Assembly: GCF_000971985.1 (NCBI RefSeq)
Contig: NZ_KQ040798.1
Location: 1-64,000 of the forward strand
Length of the DNA: 64,000 nucleotides
Reading direction: 5' to 3'
DNA from: Paenibacillus dauci
GTDB taxonomy: Bacteria; Bacillota; Bacilli; Paenibacillales; Paenibacillaceae
Shown here: positions 26,255-34,298 of the stretch, piece after piece
Position numbering within the stretch: the first letter of the stretch is position 1
How the letters are laid out: each line of letters begins with the position of its first letter
The notes under the pieces: model-generated
Seen by the model: only the letters and a program-made list of their open reading frames with translations
Told to the model about the DNA's origin: nothing
The model's database searches: none
Program-made: the position numbers and the translations under genes

Positions 26255-26785
26255 CTATTTCATCTGCTGAAATGACTTGTAGTGATTGGTCGTTTTGTAA
26301 ATCAACCCATCTGTCGAATACAAAATCCGGTCAGCTCCACGGAAGCCTGAAGTATAATTAATGTCCGCTTCATGCCATTTGCGACCGGAAGCACGGGGCA
26401 GTAATCCTTCGCGGTTACCGAATACATCGCCGCCTATACTTTTACCCGGAGCCACTTTATCCAGATTGCCTTTACCGGCATCCCAACCTAGCTTTTCAGC
26501 TTCTTTTTTCGTTATATAATTGCAGGGCAACTCGTTATGCTGACGAAGATAATCGGCGACCCCATCAAATGTATTGATCGCCGAACAGCTCTTCTGGGCG
26601 GAAGAAGTAGAAGCGTTTGAGTTTGAGTTTGAGTTTGACTCCGAACGTTCGCCGGATTGCTTAACACTAGGTGTATTCTTCTGATTTTGTTCCCCCGTCA
26701 AAAGACCGAGCCTGTCACCTGCTCCAAACAGCAGCAGAACAGCTGCAATCACCAACACGATAATACTGGACAATTTCTTGGACAT
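26255..26785 (-). CDS. Barnase-family extracellular ribonuclease, copy 1
   Basis: A 176-residue exported guanyl-specific RNase. An N-terminal hydrophobic segment (about 5-22) may be a signal or a membrane anchor since no clear cleavage site follows; then a Ser/Asn linker (43-62, encoded by a hexanucleotide repeat), and a barnase domain from about 67. Catalytic residues are all present: E139, R149, R153, H168 (barnase E73, R83, R87, H102). Cys67 and Cys88 flank the first helix and are absent from B. amyloliquefaciens barnase. AGGAGG precedes the ATG. No barstar is adjacent; an Imm22-type gene lies 98 bases upstream on the same strand. Confidence 0.93.
   Translation of the reverse strand: MSKKLSSIIVLVIAAVLLLFGAGDRLGLLTGEQNQKNTPSVKQSGERSESNSNSNSNASTSSAQKSCSAINTFDGVADYLRQHNELPCNYITKKEAEKLGWDAGKGNLDKVAPGKSIGGDVFGNREGLLPRASGRKWHEADINYTSGFRGADRILYSTDGLIYKTTNHYKSFQQMK
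26615..26638. repeat. In-frame hexanucleotide repeat (GTTTGA x4)
   Basis: Four exact copies on the plus strand, coding on the minus strand for the alternating Ser-Asn linker of barnase copy 1. Loss or gain of units would change linker length without a frameshift. Confidence 0.9.
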
Positions 26786-26883
26786 AATTCCTCCTGTGTA
26801 TAGACATGCTGTATTTGGTACAGCCATCACTCTGGATATTGACGGCTGCACATCCCATTATCATATCCCAAGCAGCTGTCTGT

Positions 26884-27285
26884 CTACAACATTTCGCAGT
26901 CCACTGAACCTATATAGGTCCACGTTTGTCCGGCAATACTGCGCTTCCGAATCGTTCCTTTATAATCGAAATGATACAGCAATATCACTGCGTTTACTTT
27001 TTGCTGTTCTGCGCTGGTTGGTTCCGGCAGCCAGCGTATAAATGCAGGCAGCAGTAATTCGCTGTACGATATATCCTGCAAAGCAATAGTCCAATGTTGT
27101 ATAGGTATCTCCAGTATAAAAGCTTCACGGAAATCATCGTCAAAATACTCGATGTTAAAAGCTTGCGCAAATACCGGTAGCTCTATTTCTCCATCTTCTT
27201 CGTAGGAAAATTCCAGTACTTCCTCCAGCTGCTCTTCCGAAGCGGCTTGGCCGATCCATAATGACACCCTGTTTTCCTTTTCCAC
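26884..27285 (-). CDS. Immunity protein 22 (Imm22) family protein
   Basis: A 133-residue acidic cytoplasmic protein with the Imm22 pattern: VSLWIG near the N-terminus, a helix EEQLEEVLEFSYEEDGE, then FAQAFNIEYFDDDF. Imm22 members are immunity proteins found in polymorphic toxin loci (established by genomic context, mostly untested). It starts at GTG 27285 with AAAGGAG 10 bases upstream. It directly precedes barnase copy 1, so it could neutralise that nuclease or another lost toxin. It ends in CEML. Confidence 0.72.
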   Translation of the reverse strand: MEKENRVSLWIGQAASEEQLEEVLEFSYEEDGEIELPVFAQAFNIEYFDDDFREAFILEIPIQHWTIALQDISYSELLLPAFIRWLPEPTSAEQQKVNAVILLYHFDYKGTIRKRSIAGQTWTYIGSVDCEML

Positions 27286-27490
27286 TACTATCCTGCTCCT
27301 TTATAATTAAATTTCCCCTTCTATTCCTCTGTATACGCTAGTTGATCGATAAGATATTTAACTTTATTATATATACTTGAATACTGGGAGTATAATACAG
27401 CCTGTAGAGCTGTAGATCTGAGTACATATTTGATAACTTCCAGCTGTAAGATGGAATATTGGATATTAATGAAAGGAGACAGAACATGCT

Positions 27491-27787
27491 ATGAAAGGAT
27501 TAGCCATACTCAGCAGATCCAAATTCTCTATACTGCTCATTATCTGTGTACTATTTATTTCTATTTGTGTACTTTCATCCTCTACTGTCTCTGCCAGCCG
27601 TATCAATACATCTACGCAAGATCGTCTGAAGCAGCAATACAATCTGGATCAATCCCATCCGAATAACGATAACAACGACTCCGCTTTTTGGAATGTGGCA
27701 GGTGACTGGGGATATAGTTATATGGCGCAGGATAAAGATGCATACTGGTTACGACTGGGCTGGGTGCTGTGGACATCTATACAATAA
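27491..27787 (+). CDS. Small secreted protein, 98 residues
   Basis: An N-terminal Sec signal (KFSILLIICVLFISICVLSS) with likely cleavage after SAS near residue 36 leaves about 62 residues. The mature part has an Asn/Asp-rich section (HPNNDNND) followed by an aromatic-rich C-terminus with six Trp/Tyr-containing steps (WNVAGDWGYSY, YWLRLGWVLW). AAAGGAG lies 12 bases upstream, longer than ideal. The family is unknown; the location inside a toxin-immunity region makes a bacteriocin-like or surface role possible but unproven. Confidence 0.6.
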   Translation: MKGLAILSRSKFSILLIICVLFISICVLSSSTVSASRINTSTQDRLKQQYNLDQSHPNNDNNDSAFWNVAGDWGYSYMAQDKDAYWLRLGWVLWTSIQ

Positions 27788-27919
27788 TTAGACCTGTTCG
27801 GCTGTTACCTTGAATTATAGTTAATCGAAAACTCTCAAGATTAGTGTCCCTTCTATAATAATAGAAATAATGAGCTGGTGTAATGCGATTAGCTGCCGAT
27901 CATCATAATGCCATTCCCG

Positions 27920-27987
27920 CGAAAATACAAACAGCGTACAGATTCACGTTATGCCACGTGTATCTTTGTACGCTGTTTGTATTTTCG
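27920..27987. terminator. 21-bp perfect inverted repeat, likely convergent terminator
   Basis: Arms 27920-27940 and 27967-27987 are exact complements, and the loop contains a further 5-bp pairing (CACGT/ACGTG). It lies between the converging secreted-protein gene and the formate/nitrite transporter. A U-rich tail (GTATTCATTTTAATTTATTTT) follows on the plus strand. Confidence 0.75.
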
Positions 27988-28023
27988 TATTCATTTTAAT
28001 TTATTTTATCTGTAAATGGTTAC

Positions 28024-28860
28024 TTATACTGCGCTTTTCTGAGCTGGAGTCTCGGTTTTTGCTTTAGCAGCATTTGCCTGTTTTTGACGACGAACCGGCG
28101 AAATGAACCAGTATGCCATTCCCACAAATACAGCACCACCCACAATATTACCAAGCGTTACCGGAATCATATTGTGTACCCAGCCTGCTACCGTAATTGT
28201 ATCCGGATGACCAGGCAGCAGCAGTGCAGTCGTGAGCAGCGTCATATTCGCTACACTATGCTCATAACCACTGGCGATAAAGGCATACAGACACCACCAG
28301 ATCAGGACCAGCTTGGAAATGTCGTCTTTGGCACGAGCAGCCATCCAGATCGCGAGACAGACTAGCCAGTTACAGAGAATACCGCGGAAGAATAGCATCG
28401 AGACTGGCAGAGACATTTTGGCAGCTGCCGCTTTGAAAATGAGATGATCCGCGCCAATCTGTTGGAACAATCCGGTACCATATACAAGCAGGCTCAGGAC
28501 GATCGCCCCGACCAGATTACCGATAAATACGAGCACCCAGTTCTTGCCCAGATCGCCCATCGTAGTGCGCCGAGCCAGTGTACTCATCGTGAAAAACATA
28601 TTATTACCTGTGAACAGCTCGGAACCGGCGAAAATTACGAGTGTCAGAGCAATACCGAACGACATCCCCATTACAATAGATTGCAGTGGCGAATGAATCG
28701 CTGCCAGTGGTGCACCGATAGAGAAAATCAGAATAATCCCGATCCCCACATAAGCCCCAGCCAACATGGCAGATGCAAAGTAACGCACAATACTTTCATT
28801 CATTTTTTCTTTTTTCTTCACGGCAGTTTCTATAATATTCTGTACGCCTTCAGTAAACAT
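28024..28860 (-). CDS. nirC: Formate/nitrite transporter family channel
   Basis: A 278-residue membrane protein of the FNT family with six transmembrane segments. Family motifs are visible: GSELFTGNNMFF after segment 2, GILCNWLVCLA in segment 4 and GYEHSVANM, whose His is the pore residue. These channels carry formate or nitrite across the cytoplasmic membrane as pentamers. The start at 28860 gives a 7-base spacing from AGGGGG; the ATG at 28866 would leave only one base. The upstream promoter bears two Fnr-type sites, so expression under oxygen limitation and a nitrite role are likely (inference). A long C-terminal Lys/Ala tail is cytoplasmic. Confidence 0.92.
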   Translation of the reverse strand: MFTEGVQNIIETAVKKKEKMNESIVRYFASAMLAGAYVGIGIILIFSIGAPLAAIHSPLQSIVMGMSFGIALTLVIFAGSELFTGNNMFFTMSTLARRTTMGDLGKNWVLVFIGNLVGAIVLSLLVYGTGLFQQIGADHLIFKAAAAKMSLPVSMLFFRGILCNWLVCLAIWMAARAKDDISKLVLIWWCLYAFIASGYEHSVANMTLLTTALLLPGHPDTITVAGWVHNMIPVTLGNIVGGAVFVGMAYWFISPVRRQKQANAAKAKTETPAQKSAV

Positions 28861-28937
28861 ATCCATTCCCCCTGAAATTGCTTGTTCTCGTCGAAATATT
28901 TCACTTTTTAAATTAAAAATGAACTGTTTCTTTTTTG

Positions 28938-28999
28938 ATTATACAAATTCCTTAGGTATATGGATGTGATATATATCACCTATTGTGAAAATTTTCACT
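28938..28999 (-). promoter_or_regulatory. Fnr-type class II promoter with two operator sites
   Basis: On the minus strand TATAAT lies at 28938-28943, predicting a start at 28931. TGTGATATATATCACC (28965-28980) is centred at -41.5 and TGTGAAAATTTTCACT (28984-28999) at -60.5. Both match TGTGA-N6-TCAC. There is no good -35 box, as expected for an activator-dependent promoter. Confidence 0.8.
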
Positions 29000-29263
29000 T
29001 TATTATGATGAGGATTTATAAATATTATTAAATAAAAAATACTTCTTTCATTCAACCTAATCTTTAATGACTTTTATTTTTAAAATTCTCTTCTTAACGT
29101 GTTAAAATAAATGATTTTTATAAGTAATCATAACAGACCTTATAAAAAGCTATTTCACTTGAATGAGGATTGCATAATTAAAGGTATAGAGGGAAATATA
29201 ATTCATGCAGAGCTATTAATATACAAATTAGAGTTAAATAACAAAATATTATCGAACAAACTA
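29000..29263. other. AT-rich intergenic stretch
   Basis: Strongly AT-rich DNA between the nirC promoter and the end of the membrane-protein gene. No gene, RNA or clear terminator is visible. Confidence 0.4.
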
Positions 29264-30052
29264 TCATTTTCGTCGTAGTCTTCTAGGAATATAGGTTTTA
29301 TATATTTCTTTTTCAGCTTGTTCATTTTTAAAAGCCAATAAAATTTCTTCAAGACACTCTATTAATTCTTTACCGTAAAAGCTTTCTGTACGAGTAGTTT
29401 CTTTGATTATGTCACGATAAAACTTTGACATAGAGAAGATGACAGCAACAGCAACACATATTACTACTAACATAATTGTAATTCCAAAATAATGTAACCA
29501 GTCGCTAATAGCTATACTCCGATAAATGCCTGCTACAAACTGAGAACAAACTATTAGAACTAAAGAAGTCAGTAGACTCCATGTGAAATAACCTTTGTTT
29601 GACTCATTTATTTTTTTATCCAGTATTGATATCAATATTTTTATTTTTTCCGTAGAATAAAAATCTTTTTCTTTTAATTCTTTAATGATTTTATTTTGCT
29701 GATATGTTATAAATTCTTGATTCTTCCACCGTCCTTTAACAACTTTAATACCATAATTATTATTTAAAATCACTTTAGCTTTTTTACTTAATGCTAAAGT
29801 AGTTACAATAACCATTAGAAAAACTATTGCCATAATGCCAAAAAAAACGAGAAATATTTTATGAGTAACAAAATTAATTTCAATAAAAAAATTAGTTACA
29901 ACAAAAATAACAAAACTTATAACGCTTCCGATTCCCGAAAAAAACAATAATCTTAATAACCATATAAGCATAGAATCTAAAATTTTCATATGATCAAATA
30001 TTAATGCATGAGTAGAAAATTCTAATTTGAATTTCTCATAAAAATCATTCAT
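29264..30052 (-). CDS. AT-rich hypothetical membrane protein, 262 residues
   Basis: Not recognised. Four hydrophobic segments in two pairs: about 30-55, 65-88, then 153-175 and 185-208, with a Lys-rich cytoplasmic loop between (89-150) and a Lys/Arg-rich C-terminus (YIPRRLRRK). It is visibly richer in A and T, and in Lys, Ile and Asn, than its neighbours, suggesting acquisition from a lower-GC donor. AAAGGGG lies 10 bases before the ATG. It follows barstar copy 1 by 89 bases on the same strand. A role with the barnase/barstar pair cannot be argued from sequence. Confidence 0.7.
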   Translation of the reverse strand: MNDFYEKFKLEFSTHALIFDHMKILDSMLIWLLRLLFFSGIGSVISFVIFVVTNFFIEINFVTHKIFLVFFGIMAIVFLMVIVTTLALSKKAKVILNNNYGIKVVKGRWKNQEFITYQQNKIIKELKEKDFYSTEKIKILISILDKKINESNKGYFTWSLLTSLVLIVCSQFVAGIYRSIAISDWLHYFGITIMLVVICVAVAVIFSMSKFYRDIIKETTRTESFYGKELIECLEEILLAFKNEQAEKEIYKTYIPRRLRRK

Positions 30053-30141
30053 TCATAAAATACCCCTTTGTAACTCTATTTTATTACTAAATAGAGTTAG
30101 TCTAACAGACTAACCCTTAGTATATTGTCCTTCTTGAAATT

Positions 30142-30420
30142 TTATTCACCTTTTACTACGACTCTGAACCCGATCCCTTCCTCTTGCACCTCTTCCAGCA
30201 GACTTCGTACCCGCTCTGCCTGATCACCCATCCGGTCATGGCTAATTCCATAATTCACCCAACGCAGTTCCAGCGGCAGTTCAATCATTCCGGTCAGGCA
30301 GTCCCACAGGGCATCAAGATTGCCTCCATAAAACTCGGGTAATTCCAGCTTGCTCTTCAGCTGCTCATGCAGTTCCTGAATAGTCGACATATCTTCTCCG
30401 TTGATCCATACTGTTCTCAT
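30142..30420 (-). CDS. Barstar-family ribonuclease inhibitor, copy 1
   Basis: A 92-residue cytoplasmic inhibitor that protects the producer from barnase. The binding helix and loop are complete: YGGNLDALWDCLTG with D36, W39, D40 and C41 (barstar D35, W38, D39, C40), and E77 in LEEVQEEG (barstar E76). GGGAGG lies 8 bases before the ATG. It lies 137 bases downstream of barnase copy 2 on the same strand with a hairpin in between, so this is most likely the cognate pair. Confidence 0.93.
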   Translation of the reverse strand: MRTVWINGEDMSTIQELHEQLKSKLELPEFYGGNLDALWDCLTGMIELPLELRWVNYGISHDRMGDQAERVRSLLEEVQEEGIGFRVVVKGE

Positions 30421-30487
30421 ATTGTAGGCCTCCCTTTTATCTATTATGTAATAGATATCCTTCTTTTATGTATACGATTATAACATT

Positions 30488-30545
30488 ACTGTACCGTTAT
30501 TCTGCATCCTGGCAGCAACGCCGGATCGCAGGATGACGGTACAGT
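30488..30545 (-). terminator. Hairpin between barnase copy 2 and barstar copy 1
   Basis: ACTGTACCGT pairs with ACGGTACAGT, and CATCCTG with CAGGATG further in. There is no U-run on either strand, so partial termination or mRNA processing is more likely than a full stop. Confidence 0.5.
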
Positions 30546-30557
30546 GTTGAGAATTCC

Positions 30558-31001
30558 TTATTTCATACGCGTGAAGCTAGCATAATGATCTGTCGTTTTG
30601 TAGATCAGTCCATCACTGGAGTACAGGATACGGTCCGAATTGCGGAACCCGGAAGTGTAGTTGATATCCGCCTCACGCCATGTGCGTCCGCTTGCTGTAG
30701 GCAACAGACCTTCACGGTTGCTGAACACATCGCCGCCGATGCTTTTCCCTGGAGCTACTTCAGCCAGATTACCTTTGGAAGACACCCAACCCAGTGAACC
30801 TGCCTGGGATTTGGTAATAAAATTGCATGGTAATTTGCCGTTAGCAGACAGATAGTTAGCTACACCTGTAAAGGTGTTGATAATTGCACAGCTGGCAGCC
30901 GAAGCCTTTTGTGCCTGCAGAGCAGGTGCTGCCTGAGAACCGGTAAAGAAGACAACTGTCAACATCATAGCAAGTAGTGCAGTGGACCAGAACTTTTTCA
31001 T
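30558..31001 (-). CDS. Barnase-family extracellular ribonuclease, copy 2
   Basis: A 147-residue secreted RNase. A typical Sec signal (1-24, ending AAPA or SAA) is followed by a barnase domain starting near C38. Catalytic residues E110, R120, R124 and H139 match barnase E73, R83, R87 and H102, and the GFRNSDRILYSSD segment is nearly identical to barnase. Like copy 1 it carries a Cys pair (C38, C59) flanking the first helix. AGGAGG lies 8 bases before the ATG. It is followed by barstar copy 1. Confidence 0.95.
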   Translation of the reverse strand: MKKFWSTALLAMMLTVVFFTGSQAAPALQAQKASAASCAIINTFTGVANYLSANGKLPCNFITKSQAGSLGWVSSKGNLAEVAPGKSIGGDVFSNREGLLPTASGRTWREADINYTSGFRNSDRILYSSDGLIYKTTDHYASFTRMK

Positions 31002-31348
31002 ACGTACATCCTCCTATGTAGATCATAATGTTTGGGAATGTTTGCTACCTTAAAATAATGATTCATATTATAGGTAGCAAATATCCACTTCCCAGTTATA
31101 ACATATCTATTTGGAGAAATCTTCAATTTTAATCACTATATTTGTAAAAATTTATATATATCACCTTTTAAGCAAAGGTGCATTGTATTTTATGTACTAC
31201 ATATTTAATACTCATTTCCTTACATATCCATTCTGAAATATTCAATAAATAATAAAACGTTTTCAATTCTACTGCTTCTGCATGTATATACAGGGTAAAC
31301 ATGAATAGAGTCTCATCTATTCCAATCATTCAGGGAGGGAACTATTAT
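31002..31348. other. Divergent promoter region, barnase copy 2 / superoxide dismutase
   Basis: AT-rich spacer. The palindrome AAAACGTTTTCA (31254-31265) is cre-like with two mismatches to consensus and lies about 85 bases before the superoxide dismutase start. Nothing else is recognised. Confidence 0.35.
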
Positions 31349-32077
31349 ATGACCAAATCGTTTGACAAAAAGCATCTGTTATTCTCGTTTTTGGGCGGTG
31401 CTGTATTTTTCTCGGGAATTACTCATGCTGCCGATATGCAGGTTACGCCTAACACGGAGCCACTGAATTTTTACATGAATGGTGAAGCGCGGCAGACTTC
31501 GGCTACTTTTGATAACCAAGGAACTATGGTACCACAATCATTTGTATATAGTGGGACGACATATGTTCCGATCCGACATATGAGTGAACTAATGGGACAT
31601 AGTATTTACTGGGATGGTCCTACATCAACCATCTCGGTAGGTCAGCCGGTAGTACAGATGATGGACGCGAAAGGGAAATCGATTGGTACGATTACTTTGA
31701 CCCAACAGGAAGACGGCGTACTTGCACAGATTAATGTATCTAATCTTCCGGCAGGCAAGCACGGATTCCATGTCCATCAATCGCCAATCAAAAATAATGA
31801 CTTTGCTACCGCCGGTTCCCATTTCAATCCGACAGGCAAGGACCATGGTCATCTTAATCCAAATGGCCTCCATCTAGGCGATTTTCAGAATCTGGAAGTA
31901 GCAGCCGATGGTACTGCCAAAGTAGAAATGAAGCTTGCAAACGCCAGCCTGACCAAGGGTGATGAACATTCCATTCTGGGTGCATCCTTGATTATTCATG
32001 CCGATGAAGACGACCAGAAAAGCGATCCTTCCGGCAATTCCGGTGATCGCATTGCCGGTGGCAATATTCCGCGGTAA
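31349..32077 (+). CDS. Secreted Cu/Zn superoxide dismutase with copper amine oxidase-like N-terminal domain
   Basis: A 242-residue exported protein: Sec signal 1-27 (ending THAADM), a stalk domain of the copper-amine-oxidase N-terminal type at about 36-98, and a SodC domain at 100-242. All metal ligands are visible: copper H141, H143, H158, H217; zinc H158, H166, H175, D178; and the anion-guiding R234. The two cysteines of the canonical disulfide are missing (GDRIAGGN instead of RIACG). The start at 31349 has GGGAGGG 9 bases upstream. Monocistronic, with a terminator at 32109. Confidence 0.9.
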   Translation: MTKSFDKKHLLFSFLGGAVFFSGITHAADMQVTPNTEPLNFYMNGEARQTSATFDNQGTMVPQSFVYSGTTYVPIRHMSELMGHSIYWDGPTSTISVGQPVVQMMDAKGKSIGTITLTQQEDGVLAQINVSNLPAGKHGFHVHQSPIKNNDFATAGSHFNPTGKDHGHLNPNGLHLGDFQNLEVAADGTAKVEMKLANASLTKGDEHSILGASLIIHADEDDQKSDPSGNSGDRIAGGNIPR

Positions 32078-32108
32078 CGATAGGTTCTGTCCATACATGA
32101 ACAAACAA

Positions 32109-32147
32109 AAAGCTGCACCCGGCCATCGCCAGTGTGCAGCTTATTTA
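32109..32147. terminator. Terminator between superoxide dismutase and barstar copy 2
   Basis: AAGCTGCAC (32111-32119) pairs with GTGCAGCTT (32135-32143); a U-run TATTTAT follows on plus, TTTTTGTTTG on minus. It serves both convergent genes. Confidence 0.8.
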
Positions 32148-32203
32148 TATCTGTTACCGGTTCACTTCTCCGATCAACAGGAGTATTATTCCGCTCTCTA
32201 TCC

Positions 32204-32494
32204 TTATAGCATGACCGCATCACTCTGGAGCCATACCCGGAAGCCATTGCCTTCTCCCTGCACTTCTTCCATTAGATCCAATACCTGTTCGGCATATGGA
32301 CCCAGCAGTTCGCGGCTACGTTCATAGTTGAGCCACTCGATCTGAAGCGGCAGCTCTACACCACCGGTCAGACTGTCCCACAGCGCATCCAGATTGCCAC
32401 CATAATGATCCGGCAGATCCAGCACCTGTTGAAGCGTGCGATGCAGCTCTTCAATCGTTGAGAAATCTTCACCGTTTAAAATCACTGTTTTCAT
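32204..32494 (-). CDS. Barstar-family ribonuclease inhibitor, copy 2
   Basis: A 96-residue paralogue of copy 1. The barnase-contacting residues D36, W39, D40 and E77 are kept, but the Cys following D40 is Ser. It has no adjacent barnase: the nearest, copy 2, already has its own barstar, so this could protect against barnase copy 1 or against nucleases of relatives. The start is placed at 32494 by alignment to copy 1; an ATG at 32506, preceded by AAGGTG, would add four residues and is equally plausible. Confidence 0.9.
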   Translation of the reverse strand: MKTVILNGEDFSTIEELHRTLQQVLDLPDHYGGNLDALWDSLTGGVELPLQIEWLNYERSRELLGPYAEQVLDLMEEVQGEGNGFRVWLQSDAVML

Positions 32495-33048
32495 ATACAC
32501 TCTCATTATCCACACCTTACCTTGTTCAACATTTACAATACCATTCCTGCTGTTCTTGTCGGCATCCTAACGTGAACCTGTACTTTCGGAAGCCTCCTGA
32601 TATCCGGCTCCTTGATCTGGGTCTGAGCGACACTTGGAGATCTGAAGCAGCTTGACAATATACGGCGTCTGCAGGGTCGGGATTCTTATCCGGACAACTA
32701 CCGCGCATATTATCAGCTATACAGTTATCTCTTTACCTTTATAACATATTCCTTTTGTAAAAGAACCTTATTTATAGCGGATTTTTGTAAAAATTCGTAA
32801 TAAGGAGCATGCAGGTATTCTTGCAGATCGTCTCTCGCCAGATTCTGTATATATAGAGCCGACGCCAAAAGATTGCTTTTGATTCTTTTCCGGGCTCTTT
32901 TCGAGTATGTACAGAGTCACTCCCAAGGTACAAGACTACCAGAAAGCAAGCCAGTTGGGAAGCAGAATCTGCAGCAAGATCAGGATATTTTCCGCAGAAT
33001 AACATGCATGATTCCATCTGCTATAATCTATTCGTTGTTAGGGTAAAA
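32495..33048. other. Intergenic stretch of about 550 bases
   Basis: Short open frames occur on both strands (for example 32526-32708 and 32772-33017 on minus), but none has a ribosome binding site or a recognisable product. No RNA gene is evident. Confidence 0.4.
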
Positions 33049-33080
33049 GAACCTGCCGGTTGATGATCACCGGCAGGTTC
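33049..33080 (-). terminator. Terminator after gldA
   Basis: GAACCTGCCGGT pairs perfectly with ACCGGCAGGTTC around an 8-base loop; on the minus strand TTTTACCC follows. Confidence 0.85.
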
Positions 33081-33124
33081 CTGAAGAAGCCTGACTGCAT
33101 TGAAATATATAAGATTCGCTGTGA

Positions 33125-34240
33125 TTACAGTCCTTTTTTGGCTTTGTATGCGTGAGAGTATTGATCCGCTGCGATAATAGCATCCTTGACGTCATCTGCT
33201 GTCACTTTGAATGGCAGATTATGCGATGTCTCACCGGGCTTGGTCGCTGCCTGTGCTACACGGTACAGATCTTCATCAGACACGTTGGCGATTTTGAGAT
33301 CTTCCAGCGTAACCGGGAGCTCCAGACTAATATAAAATGCGATATAACGCTCAATCTCCTGAATAGGCCGTTTCTCGAGCGCCAATTGGGTCAATGTACC
33401 AAAAGCCACTTTCTCCCCGTGTGTCATATGGTGAATATCACCTTCGAGTACAGTGAACCCGTTATGAATCGCATGCGCTCCTGCCAGACCACCACTTTCA
33501 AAGCCCAGACCACTTAGCAATGTATTCGCTTCTACGACTGCTTCTACCGCTGGTGTTACTACTTTACGCTGTACCGACTCATAAGCCAGCAGACCAAAGT
33601 CAAACAGCGTCTCTTCACATTTACGTGCAATAGCTTCGGCAGCCAGAGTAGGCAATCCGCCAGCCATCGTCCTAGCCCGCGCTTCGATAACGGCACGTGC
33701 CTCTACCCAGGTTGCCAGTGCATCCGCAATACCGGAAGACAAGAAGCGTGGTGGTGCACTCGCGATAATCTTGGTATCTACCAGAATCAGATCCGGATTT
33801 TTATTATAAAATTTGTAACTCTCGAATATGCCTTCATCCGAATAAATAACGGATAATGCGCTAGTTGGTGCATCTGTAGAAGCTGTAGTCGGAATGATCA
33901 CAGTATAGCCGCCCAGGGTATCGCTGACTGCCTTGGCAGTATCCAGCGTTTTGCCGCCGCCTACTCCAATTACAATCGTTGCTTGGTTCTCCCGGCCAAT
34001 CTCTACCAGACGATTGATCTCATTGGTCGATGCTTCGCCGTTGAAGACTGCTTTGACATAGCTAACCGATGACTGATCCAGACTTTCCAGTACCTGGTTA
34101 CCTGCAATATCCCATACAATATCATCGGCGATAACAATGGACTTATCTCCATTTAATGCTTTTACATATTCACCTGTTTTTTGGATAACATTTCTGCCTT
34201 GTACATATTTGCCGGGACTAATAAATACGCGTTCTGTCAT
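33125..34240 (-). CDS. gldA: Glycerol dehydrogenase
   Basis: A 371-residue NAD-dependent, zinc-containing dehydrogenase oxidising glycerol to dihydroxyacetone. The zinc ligands D173 ([10 protein letters not shown]), H256 (GAHAIHNG) and H274 (HMTHGEK) fall at the same numbers as in the Geobacillus stearothermophilus enzyme. GGGK in [13 protein letters not shown] (about 91-103) binds NAD. GGAGAGGAG precedes the ATG. It stands alone; no dihydroxyacetone kinase is nearby. An 8-bp inverted repeat in its leader (34272-34298) could be an operator. Confidence 0.95.
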   Translation of the reverse strand: MTERVFISPGKYVQGRNVIQKTGEYVKALNGDKSIVIADDIVWDIAGNQVLESLDQSSVSYVKAVFNGEASTNEINRLVEIGRENQATIVIGVGGGKTLDTAKAVSDTLGGYTVIIPTTASTDAPTSALSVIYSDEGIFESYKFYNKNPDLILVDTKIIASAPPRFLSSGIADALATWVEARAVIEARARTMAGGLPTLAAEAIARKCEETLFDFGLLAYESVQRKVVTPAVEAVVEANTLLSGLGFESGGLAGAHAIHNGFTVLEGDIHHMTHGEKVAFGTLTQLALEKRPIQEIERYIAFYISLELPVTLEDLKIANVSDEDLYRVAQAATKPGETSHNLPFKVTADDVKDAIIAADQYSHAYKAKKGL

Positions 34241-34271
34241 GATCTATTGCTCCTCTCCAACCTGTAGTGGA

Positions 34272-34298
34272 TCATGTGCCTGATGCAGCAGCACATGA
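34272..34298 (-). promoter_or_regulatory. Inverted repeat in the gldA upstream region
   Basis: TCATGTGC (34272-34279) and GCACATGA (34291-34298) are perfect complements around an 11-base loop, 32 bases upstream of the gldA ATG. It could be an operator or a leader hairpin. The rest of 34241-34572 shows nothing I can name. Confidence 0.4.

Noticed and set aside
32526-33017. Short minus-strand genes between barstar copy 2 and gldA
   Set aside because: No ribosome binding sites, biased composition and no recognisable products.
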